Shown here: positions 6,667 through 12,764 of the stretch, piece by piece
How the letters are laid out: every line of letters begins with the position of its first letter
How positions within the stretch are numbered: position 1 is the stretch's first letter
Source: Flavobacteriales bacterium
GTDB taxonomy: Bacteria > Bacteroidota > Bacteroidia > Flavobacteriales_D > Crocinitomicaceae
Length of the DNA: 12,764 nucleotides
Reading direction: 5' to 3'
NCBI GenBank assembly: GCA_947462695.1
Contig: CANHQC010000021.1
Location: 1-12,764 of the forward strand
The notes under the pieces: generated by a model
Told to the model about the DNA's origin: nothing
Databases searched by the model: none
What the model saw: the letters and a program-made list of their open reading frames with translations, nothing else
Program-made: the position numbers and the translations under genes

Positions 6667-6693
6667 TTGTGAAATTAACAGGTTTTATTTTTG
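6667..6693 (+). promoter_or_regulatory. Promoter-like -33/-7 pair ahead of a 21-codon ORF
   Basis: TTG (6667-6669), a 16-base spacer and TATTTTTG (6686-6693) match the Bacteroidota promoter pattern, with the spacer one base short of the usual range. Transcription would start near 6699 and run through the short ORF at 6715-6780 into hemW. The sequence is AT-rich, so a chance match is possible. Confidence 0.4.
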
Positions 6694-6714
6694 CGATCGT
6701 TCAATAATCCTAAA

Positions 6715-6780
6715 ATGATTCAGAAAAATAAATCCTTACTCATAATTTATGGACTCATTGATCTGAACGAGACGGAATAG
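6715..6780 (+). CDS. Possible 21-codon leader ORF upstream of hemW
   Basis: ATG at 6715 opens a frame of 21 codons ending in TAG at 6778-6780. The peptide begins MIQKNKSLLIIYG and ends in an acidic tail (D-L-N-E-T-E): basic start, hydrophobic centre, acidic end. It lies about 20 bases after a promoter-like -7 element and 38 bases before the hemW start. I do not recognise it. A frame this short can easily occur by chance, so this is a candidate only. Confidence 0.2.
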   Translation: MIQKNKSLLIIYGLIDLNETE

Positions 6781-6806
6781 AGAATACAATCCTCAGTACT
6801 TTAACT

Positions 6807-6814
6807 TACCTTTG
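6807..6814 (+). promoter_or_regulatory. hemW -7 element abutting the start codon
   Basis: TACCTTTG is an exact TAnnTTTG match and ends only four bases before the hemW ATG at 6819. With the usual start of transcription a few bases after this element, the transcript would begin at or next to the start codon, meaning a leaderless or nearly leaderless mRNA. No TTG is seen at -33. Confidence 0.55.
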
Positions 6815-6818
6815 CAAC

Positions 6819-7949
6819 ATGGCTGGAATTTACCTCCACATTCCTTTTTGTAAACAAAAGTGCTCGTACTGTGATTTTCATTTTAGTACGACGTTTGAAG
6901 TGTATAGGTCGCAAATGGTGGATGCACTTTGTCGTGAGATTGATTTGGTACAAAAGGATGCCGATTTTGAAGGAATTACATCCATCGAAACGATTTACTT
7001 CGGTGGTGGTACGCCAAGTATCTTGAATAAAAATGAACTCAAGCAATTGTTGGATGCCATTCATTCGCAATTCGACGTCAATTCAACAGCAGAAATAACA
7101 CTAGAAGCCAATCCGGATGATATTTCAACTGAAAGCGTCAACCAATGGCAGGAATTGGGTATTAATCGCTTATCCATTGGGATTCAGTCGTTTCGGGAAA
7201 GTGACTTGCGTTGGATGAATCGTGCGCATTCGGTAGAGGAAGGATTAAACTGTATCCACATTGCACAAGCTGCTGGTATTACCAACCTTAGTGTCGATCT
7301 TATCTATGGTTTGCCCGAATTAACGTTGAACGAATGGATGGATCATGTCAGTCGGGTAATTGAATTGGGCATTCAGCACGTATCGGCTTACTGTTTGACA
7401 GTGGAAGAAAAAACGTCGCTGCACCATATGGTAAGTCAACAGAAAATACGTCCAGCAAGTGACGACGAACAACACGATCAATTCCTTGCTTTGGTGGATA
7501 CCATGGAACAGAACGGATATGAACAATACGAAATTTCCAACTTTGCGAAAGCTGGATTCAGGGCGGTGCACAACAGCAACTATTGGAAACGTATTCCGTA
7601 CATCGGCATTGGTCCTTCTGCTCATTCGTTCCATTTGCAAAAGCGCCGATGGAATGTAGCTAACAATCGCGCGTACATGAAAGCCATTCATGAAGAAAAA
7701 GGGTGGTTTGAAATCGAGCAGCTAGACAATCGCGCAACATGGAACGAACTTTTACTCACGGGACTTCGAACCGTGGAAGGAGTAAGATTAAATGAGCTAT
7801 ATGAACTAGATGCATTTACCACCGAAGATGAACAACAACTCGCTTCATTCGCTGAACAAGGCTGGTTGAGTCGCAACAACGAATGCATCGCCTTAACTAA
7901 ACAAGGTCGACTGATGGCTGATCACATTGCAAGTTCACTGTTTCATTAA
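6819..7949 (+). CDS. hemW: HemW, radical SAM heme chaperone
   Basis: A 376-residue radical SAM protein with the usual length of HemW. The [4Fe-4S] cluster motif is C-x3-C-x2-C at Cys11, Cys15 and Cys18, followed by D-F. The SAM-binding G-G-G-T-P-S is at 62-67, I-G-I-Q-S-F at 120-125, and the HemW-type block Y-E-I-S-N-F-A with H-N-S-N-Y-W at 237-256 precedes G-I-G-P-S-A-H-S-F (263-271). HemW binds heme and delivers it to respiratory enzymes; it was formerly annotated as oxygen-independent coproporphyrinogen III oxidase. True HemN has an extra cysteine as C-x3-C-x2-C-x-C and a longer N-terminus, neither of which is present here, so HemW is preferred. The ATG start gives the short MAGIYLHIPF N-terminus typical of the family. 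The next gene begins 51 bases downstream with its own -7-like element. Confidence 0.92.
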   Translation: MAGIYLHIPFCKQKCSYCDFHFSTTFEVYRSQMVDALCREIDLVQKDADFEGITSIETIYFGGGTPSILNKNELKQLLDAIHSQFDVNSTAEITLEANPDDISTESVNQWQELGINRLSIGIQSFRESDLRWMNRAHSVEEGLNCIHIAQAAGITNLSVDLIYGLPELTLNEWMDHVSRVIELGIQHVSAYCLTVEEKTSLHHMVSQQKIRPASDDEQHDQFLALVDTMEQNGYEQYEISNFAKAGFRAVHNSNYWKRIPYIGIGPSAHSFHLQKRRWNVANNRAYMKAIHEEKGWFEIEQLDNRATWNELLLTGLRTVEGVRLNELYELDAFTTEDEQQLASFAEQGWLSRNNECIALTKQGRLMADHIASSLFH

Positions 7950-7972
7950 GCTTCATTCAATGGTAAAATCGG

Positions 7973-7980
7973 TACTTTTG
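7973..7980 (+). promoter_or_regulatory. -7 promoter element of the S9 peptidase gene
   Basis: TACTTTTG is an exact TAnnTTTG match 20 bases before the ATG at 8001, inside the 51-base gap after hemW. Upstream, only TTC occurs at the proper -33 distance (18 bases), so the pair is incomplete. It suggests the peptidase gene can be transcribed separately from hemW. Confidence 0.5.
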
Positions 7981-8000
7981 TTTGCTCAATTTAGTGAACG

Positions 8001-10796
8001 ATGAACAAACTCATAAGTGCTTTATTTCTCCTTCTTTCTTTCGTGGCTTACAGTCAGAAGAAAGTAATCGATCATACCGCCTATAATTCTTGGAAAAAGA
8101 ACGAACAGCAAAAAGTATCCGTTACAGGTCGATACGTTTCTTACGAAATCAATCCACACCGCGGTGATGGCTGGTTGTATATTTACGATACGCAAAAAGC
8201 TACACTGGATTCGTTTCCGAGAGGGAAAGAAGCGCGATTTTCACCAAATGAGCAAGTATTCGTTTTTAAAATTGTTCCTGGATTTGATACCTTAAGGAAC
8301 TCTGAGCTCACAAAAGTCGACAAGAAAAAATGGCCAAAAGACAGTTTGGGCATCTATTGGATCGCCAAAGATTCGTTGGTTAAAATTTCGTTGTTGAAAT
8401 CGTTTCAGGTTGGAGAAGAACACAATTGGTTGAGCTACACCGTTGATACAAATGAATCCTTAACGAAAGAAGCAACTCCAACAAAAAAGAAGAAGAAAAA
8501 AAAGAAGAAGGAAGCTGAAACCAAACCTGCTTATACCTCTGAAGGAAAACGGATGCACCTGTTACAACTGGAGTCGGGAAAGTCGAAAGTGTTTTACAAC
8601 GTAAACGACGTTAAACTTTCGAAAAAAGGTCGCTATGCAGCCGTTCTTCAGCACCGAAAAGACAAAGTGGATTCAACCTATTTATCACTTGTTGATCTTA
8701 AGAACGATATTACTAATCCGCTTGTTACTATCAGCACACCTTCGATTAAACAATTGGCTTTCAGTCCGAACGAACAACACTTAGCCATTATAAGCAGCAG
8801 CGATACCTCCAAGACAAAGAATTATGTTTTGCAGCTCTTTTCGATTGATCAACGGGCAATCAAGACCATTTCAGACACGAGCAAATACGAGCGACTAATT
8901 CAAAAACAAGTATCGGAGCATTACACGCCATTATTTACGGAGGACAATCGGTTGATGTATTTTGGAATTATGGATCGAGCCAAGGCCGAACCAAAAGACA
9001 GTTTACTGGAGAGCGAAAAAGTAAAATTAGACATCTGGCATCACCAGGATAAACGGCTACAGCCACAGCAATTGGTTGAATTAAAGCGCGATCAAAAACG
9101 ACATGATTTGTATGGTTATTTAGTGGCAAGCGATACACTTGTTCAATTGTCGAATGACACGCTTGAGGTCCGTTCAGAACGCTTTTTGAAAGGCAACTAC
9201 TTGCATGGTACAAGTAACGAAGCTACATTGCATGAATCGCAATGGGAAACGCCGATTAAAGAAAATCATTACCGAATTTCCATTTTAGATGGAAAAACCG
9301 AACTGATCAAATCGGATGTTTTGTACAGTGGCGAACTATCTCCAAAAGGTCGTTACTTCTCGTATTACAACCCAACGGCGAAGCACCATTACTTGCGCGA
9401 TAACGAGACAAAAACGGAAGCGTGTATAACCTGTGCCTTAAAAACGGTACAGTGGGAAGAAGATATCAACGGAATGCCGATGCTTGCTCCGCCAGTTGGT
9501 TGGATTGGCTACGATGAAAAAGAAGAACAAGCGTATTTCCATTCGCGCTATGGTATTTGGTCTTATTCGATTCCTGACGAACGCTTATCAAGAGCATTAA
9601 CTTCTCACACTGAACAATCTGGTATGCGGTTTAATGTAAAAAAGTGGCAATACGATAGCGTTTACGTCAATTGGGATAACGTCATCGTGGAAGGATTCAA
9701 TGAAAAAACGAAGAACTTACACCTTTTCGGAATTGAATCCAAAGGAAGTGAACTTGTGTTAACGGAATGGTTGGATACACCGCACAAACTCAATGGTAGC
9801 ATACGTTCAAAAGATCGATCTACGATTGCCTACAGACTGATGTCCGTTTCGGCTTATCCAGATGTTCATGTCACACGAAATAACTTTACAACATCTTCTA
9901 AAATCAGTACGACCAATCCACAACAAAACGAGTATAATTGGGCTTCGGTAGAGTTGATCTCCTGGAAAGCCTATGATGGTCAACAACTGGAAGGACTGGT
10001 GTATAAACCTGAAAACTTCGACCCCAATCAGAAGTACCCGTTAATCATTTATTACTACGAACTGAATGCGGATGAACTACACAGCCATTCGGCACCACGA
10101 CCGACAGCATCTATTATTCACCCAACAGAATATGCCTCCGCAGGTTATATCGTGCTGATTCCTGACATTCGCTACACGCCAGGACAGCCAGCAAAATCGG
10201 CTTTTAATTCCATTATGAGCGCTACAGATTATGTCTTGAAAAAATACCCAAGCATTGATTCGACGAGAATGGGCCTTCAAGGACAAAGCTGGGGTGGCTA
10301 TCAAACGGCACAGTTGATTACGATGACCAATCGGTACAAAGCAGCGATGGCAGGAGCTCCGGTTTCCAATATGATATCAGCATATGGTGGAATTCGCTGG
10401 GCAAGTGGCGTTAACCGTCAGTTCCAATACGAACGTACACAAAGTCGAATCGGAAAGACAATTTGGGAAGCTCCAGAATTGTACTTTGAAAATTCACCGC
10501 TTTTCCATCTTCCGAAAGTAAAAACACCACTTTTAATTATGGCAAATGACAAAGATGGCGCTGTTCCGTGGTACCAAGGAATTGAATTGTATACGGGAAT
10601 GAAACGACTTGGAAAAACCGTTTGGATGCTGAATTACAACGGTGAAGAGCACAACCTTCAGGAAAATGCCAATCGAATGGATTTAAGTATTCGCATGCGT
10701 CAGTACTTTGATCATTACTTATTGAACAAACCTGCACCTCAATGGATGTCGGAAGGAATTCCGGCTGTACAAAAAGGAAAAATGACCGGTTATTAA
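8001..10796 (+). CDS. Exported S9-family (prolyl oligopeptidase/dipeptidyl aminopeptidase-like) serine peptidase
   Basis: A 931-residue protein with a clear Sec signal peptide (MNKLISALFLLLSFVAYSQ), so it acts in the periplasm or outside. Residues ~40-640 contain repeated propeller-like strands (for example L-S-K-K-G-R-Y-A-A-V and L-S-P-K-G-R-Y-F-S-Y). The last ~260 residues are the alpha/beta-hydrolase catalytic domain: G-Q-S-W-G-G-Y with nucleophile Ser763, M-A-N-D-K-D-G-A-V-P-W with Asp852, and G-E-E-H-N-L with His884. The triad is complete, so it should be an active serine peptidase trimming peptides; cleavage specificity, including preference for proline, cannot be read from sequence. 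An unusual stretch of nine lysines (162-170) lies in the N-terminal region. No T9SS sorting domain is seen at the C-terminus. The ATG start is supported by the signal peptide and the -7 element 20 bases upstream. Confidence 0.9.
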   Translation: MNKLISALFLLLSFVAYSQKKVIDHTAYNSWKKNEQQKVSVTGRYVSYEINPHRGDGWLYIYDTQKATLDSFPRGKEARFSPNEQVFVFKIVPGFDTLRNSELTKVDKKKWPKDSLGIYWIAKDSLVKISLLKSFQVGEEHNWLSYTVDTNESLTKEATPTKKKKKKKKKEAETKPAYTSEGKRMHLLQLESGKSKVFYNVNDVKLSKKGRYAAVLQHRKDKVDSTYLSLVDLKNDITNPLVTISTPSIKQLAFSPNEQHLAIISSSDTSKTKNYVLQLFSIDQRAIKTISDTSKYERLIQKQVSEHYTPLFTEDNRLMYFGIMDRAKAEPKDSLLESEKVKLDIWHHQDKRLQPQQLVELKRDQKRHDLYGYLVASDTLVQLSNDTLEVRSERFLKGNYLHGTSNEATLHESQWETPIKENHYRISILDGKTELIKSDVLYSGELSPKGRYFSYYNPTAKHHYLRDNETKTEACITCALKTVQWEEDINGMPMLAPPVGWIGYDEKEEQAYFHSRYGIWSYSIPDERLSRALTSHTEQSGMRFNVKKWQYDSVYVNWDNVIVEGFNEKTKNLHLFGIESKGSELVLTEWLDTPHKLNGSIRSKDRSTIAYRLMSVSAYPDVHVTRNNFTTSSKISTTNPQQNEYNWASVELISWKAYDGQQLEGLVYKPENFDPNQKYPLIIYYYELNADELHSHSAPRPTASIIHPTEYASAGYIVLIPDIRYTPGQPAKSAFNSIMSATDYVLKKYPSIDSTRMGLQGQSWGGYQTAQLITMTNRYKAAMAGAPVSNMISAYGGIRWASGVNRQFQYERTQSRIGKTIWEAPELYFENSPLFHLPKVKTPLLIMANDKDGAVPWYQGIELYTGMKRLGKTVWMLNYNGEEHNLQENANRMDLSIRMRQYFDHYLLNKPAPQWMSEGIPAVQKGKMTGY

Positions 10797-10813
10797 CGAA
10801 CGGAAAATCGCAC

Positions 10814-10821
10814 TAACTTCG
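10814..10821 (+). promoter_or_regulatory. -7-like element upstream of the aldehyde dehydrogenase
   Basis: TAACTTCG differs from TAnnTTTG at one position and lies 15 bases before the ATG at 10837, in the 40-base gap after the peptidase gene. At the -33 distance only TTA is found. The gene may instead be read through from the peptidase gene. Confidence 0.35.
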
Positions 10822-10836
10822 TCAGTAGAATAAGAC

Positions 10837-12279
10837 ATGGAAAAACTTCAAAATTTTATCGACGGTGCCTATTGCGCGCCAAAGAGTGGGAACTATATAG
10901 ATAATTACGAACCAGCAACGGGTAAAGTGTACTCACTTATTCCCAATTCCGATGCGTCTGATGTTGAAACTGCTGTCCAAGCTGCCGAACGCGCCTATCC
11001 AATTTGGTCGAAAATGTCGGCCGAGGATAGAAGTGCTGTCCTGATCAGGCTATCCGAAGGCATTCAAGCGCGGATGGACGAATTCGTAGCTGCGGAATCC
11101 AGAGACAACGGAAAACCAGTAAGTTTAGCCGCACATGTGGACATTCCTCGAGCCGTTTCTAATTTTCATTTTTTCGCAACAGCCATTGTTCATTTTGCAT
11201 CGGAATCCCATTTCATGGAAGGTGTTGGTGTAAATTACACATTACGTAAACCGATCGGAATTGTAGGATGTATTTCTCCATGGAACCTTCCGCTTTACTT
11301 GTTTTCCTGGAAAATTGCTCCAGCCTTAGCTGCCGGAAATTGTGTCATTGCTAAGCCATCCGAAATTACGCCATATACCGCCTACCTTCTTGGACAAGTA
11401 GCGAAAGACGCCGGATTACCTGATGGTGTATTGAATATTCTACATGGCGAAGGCAAAACTGTTGGTGATGCGATTATCAAGCACCAAAAGATCAAGGCCA
11501 TTTCTTTTACCGGCGGAACAGCAACCGGGGAATACATTGCGCGAACAGCAGCGCCCATGTTCAAGAAATTATCGTTAGAATTGGGCGGAAAAAATCCAAA
11601 CATCATTTTCGCCGATTGCGACTTTGACGATATGTTAAATACCACTTTGCGCTCTTCATTTGCCAACCAAGGACAAATATGTCTTTGTGGATCGCGTATC
11701 TTCATTGAACGGCCACTTTACGAGCGATTCAAAGAAGCATTTGTAGCGAAAGTAGCAAAAACAGTGGTCTCCAATCCAACAGATCCAAAAGCCATTCTTG
11801 GTGCCGTAGTTTCAAAACCACACATGGAAAAAGTGCTTTCCTATGTTGAGTTAGCGAAGCAAGAAGGTGGTACTGTATTAACCGGTGGAGAGCAAGTTCA
11901 ACTCGATGCACCATATAACGAAGGGTATTACATCCGTCCAACAGTAATCGAAGGTTTGGCTTATGATTGCCGAACGAATCAAGAAGAAATTTTCGGTCCG
12001 GTAGTAACGATCACCCCATTTGACACCGAAGAAGAAGTGTTGCTCATGGCGAATTCGACTGCTTATGGATTGGCGGCAACTGTATGGACATCCGATTTAA
12101 AACGTGCACACCGTGTGGCAGATGAACTTCAGTCCGGCATTGTGTGGTTGAATTCGTGGTTGGTACGTGATTTACGCACACCGTTTGGTGGCATGAAAGC
12201 ATCAGGTGTAGGACGCGAAGGCGGATGGGAAGCATTGCGCTTTTTCACCGAAGCGAAGAACGTGTTTGTTAAATATTAA
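10837..12279 (+). CDS. NAD-dependent aldehyde dehydrogenase, ALDH8A1/2-aminomuconate-semialdehyde-type
   Basis: A 480-residue cytosolic aldehyde dehydrogenase of normal length. Active-site residues are visible: Asn150 in S-P-W-N, Lys173 in A-K-P-S-E, F-T-G-G-T near 224-228, Glu248 in E-L-G-G-K, nucleophile Cys282 in N-Q-G-Q-I-C-L-C-G-S-R, and E-E-I-F-G-P-V-V. The C-L-C-x-S-R-I-F block after the nucleophile, together with D-I-P-R (102-105) and R-D-L-R-T-P-F-G-G (444-452), is typical of 2-aminomuconate-6-semialdehyde dehydrogenases (kynurenine pathway) and animal ALDH8A1. 2-Hydroxymuconic-semialdehyde dehydrogenase is the closest alternative. The arginines would bind the substrate carboxylate. 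No other kynurenine gene lies in this window, so the substrate is inference. A strong bidirectional terminator follows the stop. Confidence 0.92.
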   Translation: MEKLQNFIDGAYCAPKSGNYIDNYEPATGKVYSLIPNSDASDVETAVQAAERAYPIWSKMSAEDRSAVLIRLSEGIQARMDEFVAAESRDNGKPVSLAAHVDIPRAVSNFHFFATAIVHFASESHFMEGVGVNYTLRKPIGIVGCISPWNLPLYLFSWKIAPALAAGNCVIAKPSEITPYTAYLLGQVAKDAGLPDGVLNILHGEGKTVGDAIIKHQKIKAISFTGGTATGEYIARTAAPMFKKLSLELGGKNPNIIFADCDFDDMLNTTLRSSFANQGQICLCGSRIFIERPLYERFKEAFVAKVAKTVVSNPTDPKAILGAVVSKPHMEKVLSYVELAKQEGGTVLTGGEQVQLDAPYNEGYYIRPTVIEGLAYDCRTNQEEIFGPVVTITPFDTEEEVLLMANSTAYGLAATVWTSDLKRAHRVADELQSGIVWLNSWLVRDLRTPFGGMKASGVGREGGWEALRFFTEAKNVFVKY

Positions 12280-12292
12280 ACTAGTTCAAACA

Positions 12293-12321
12293 AAAAAGGG
12301 TCGGAATTTCCGACCCTTTTT
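12293..12321. terminator. Bidirectional terminator between convergent genes
   Basis: AAAAAGGGTCGG (12293-12304) and CCGACCCTTTTT (12310-12321) form a perfect 12-bp stem with loop AATTT. The T-tract on each strand follows the G/C-rich stem, so it can stop both the aldehyde dehydrogenase transcript (14 bases after its stop codon) and the opposing T9SS cargo transcript (19 bases after its stop codon). Confidence 0.92.
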
Positions 12322-12339
12322 CATGTATCAACGTTTCGT

Positions 12340-12764
12340 TTATTCTACGATAATTTGTTTCAATGCAACACCTTGTTCGGTTACGACACGAATGAAGTAA
12401 ACCCCAGCTGCTAAATCAGCTACATTCACTTTTACAGCTGTTCCTTCCGAAGGAATGTTTTGAAGCAGTTGCCCTGTTAAGGATAATACATCAACTGCAG
12501 TTACGTTTAATCCATTTGCAGAAACAGTTAACGACTCATTAGCCGGATTCGGGTATACTGAAACACTATTAGAGATGGCTAAATCTTCAAGACCAGTATC
12601 ATCAATAATACAGAAGTTTTGAGTGTTTGTTGAACCAAAATTCGCTTGTGCCTCCGTAAGCTCTGCTTTAATTGCTCCGTTAAAGGTAATTTGGTAACTA
12701 CCAGCTCCGCCATTGGCAGCAGAACATCCCGTCAATCCGTCACCGTAAGTATCGGTGATGGTAA
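12340..12764 (-). CDS. T9SS cargo protein, C-terminal 140 residues (start outside the window)
   Basis: The frame is open from the right edge to TAA at 12342-12340, so only the C-terminus is present. The first visible part, T-I-T-D-T-Y-G-D-G-L-T-G-C-S-A-A-N-G-G-A-G-S-Y, is the glycine/aspartate-rich Y-G-D-G module often found at the ends of secreted flavobacterial proteins. A linker with F-C-I-I-D-D-T-G follows. The last ~80 residues are the type A T9SS sorting domain: V-S-V-Y-P-N-P-A, L-S-L-T-G-Q, L-A-A-G-V-Y-F-I-R-V, and a K-Q-I-I-V-E end. Such proteins are exported by Sec, then carried by the T9SS across the outer membrane and either anchored or released. The catalytic or binding part lies outside the window. 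Any start placed inside this segment, such as the TTG at 12735, would be an artefact. Confidence 0.92.
   Translation of the reverse strand, partial: TITDTYGDGLTGCSAANGGAGSYQITFNGAIKAELTEAQANFGSTNTQNFCIIDDTGLEDLAISNSVSVYPNPANESLTVSANGLNVTAVDVLSLTGQLLQNIPSEGTAVKVNVADLAAGVYFIRVVTEQGVALKQIIVE

Larger units (their letters stand above)
6354..6818. other. Divergent intergenic region between the helicase and hemW genes
   Basis: These 465 bases lie between two divergent genes and are clearly more AT-rich than the flanks, especially from about 6570 to 6720. The helicase-proximal 150 bases show no convincing TAnnTTTG element on the minus strand, only TAATTTCA about ten bases before the start. Further in are a terminator-like hairpin pointing leftward (6513-6542), a plus-strand promoter-like pair (6667-6693), a 21-codon ORF (6715-6780) and the hemW -7 element (6807-6814). 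I see no tRNA, riboswitch or repeat family. A minus-strand ORF of 21 codons (MIINGYIYICLNL...) also exists near 6570-6640 but has no promoter or coding signature. Confidence 0.6.

Noticed and set aside
7320..7691. 123-codon antisense ORF on the minus strand
   Set aside because: It lies wholly inside hemW, its translation shows no domain or hydrophobic pattern, and no promoter element precedes it.
6819..7949. Oxygen-independent coproporphyrinogen III oxidase (HemN)
   Set aside because: It lacks the fourth cysteine of the C-x3-C-x2-C-x-C motif and the longer HemN N-terminus; the features fit HemW.
8484..8510. Poly-A-rich stretch as a frameshift or assembly error in the S9 gene
   Set aside because: The frame is intact on both sides, the stretch alternates AAA and AAG, and the catalytic domain follows in the same frame.
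11382..11705. 107-codon minus-strand ORF inside the aldehyde dehydrogenase
   Set aside because: It overlaps the conserved active-site coding region on the other strand and has no recognisable content.
12340..12735. Complete 131-residue protein starting at TTG 12735
   Set aside because: The frame is open to the window edge and the upstream residues continue the Y-G-D-G module, so this is the end of a longer protein.
1..12764. Mobile element, defence island or CRISPR array
   Set aside because: No transposase, integrase, Cas, restriction or toxin motif, no repeat-spacer pattern and no flanking direct repeats were seen.

Overview
The window reads as chromosomal sequence from a Bacteroidota bacterium of the Flavobacteriales type, possibly near Crocinitomicaceae/Fluviicola. 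That placement is inference. The supporting signs are: a C-terminal type IX secretion (T9SS) sorting domain at the right edge; start regions carrying TAnnTTTG, the -7 element of the Bacteroidota sigma factor, instead of Shine-Dalgarno sites; modest GC content; and Bacteroidota-style versions of GH3, BI-1, Pif1-HTH and S9 peptidase proteins. I see no transposase, phage gene, CRISPR array, rRNA or tRNA. This looks like ordinary core and near-core genome.

Left part, minus strand (1-6353). In transcription order it holds a Pif1-type helicase with a C-terminal helix-turn-helix. Next, behind a well-formed promoter, comes a tight operon of a 6-pyruvoyltetrahydropterin synthase-type enzyme, GTP cyclohydrolase I (folE) and a BI-1/YccA family membrane protein, closed by a strong terminator. 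Then there is a tiny unit bounded by terminators that encodes a 32-residue membrane peptide. Last is a GH3-family enzyme overlapping by ATGA with an exported beta-propeller-like protein that leaves the window.

Middle (6354-6818). This divergent intergenic region is AT-rich. It holds a minus-strand terminator with no visible gene in front of it, a promoter-like sequence with a 21-codon ORF on the plus strand, and a -7 element only four bases before the hemW start codon.

Right part, plus strand (6819-12279). hemW (radical SAM heme chaperone), an exported S9-family serine peptidase and an aldehyde dehydrogenase with the ALDH8A1/2-aminomuconate-semialdehyde signature each follow a -7-like element. 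A palindromic bidirectional terminator separates them from a convergent, truncated T9SS cargo protein (12340 to the edge).

Functional themes are pterin cofactor synthesis (FolE plus a PTPS whose active-site spacing is of the tetrahydrobiopterin type rather than the QueD type), heme trafficking, genome maintenance, and secretion or peptide digestion. I found no clear undescribed multi-gene system. The best leads are the small membrane-peptide unit with a possible frameshifted extension, the BI-1 protein lacking both conserved acidic sensor residues and encoded with pterin genes, and the orphan terminator upstream of hemW.
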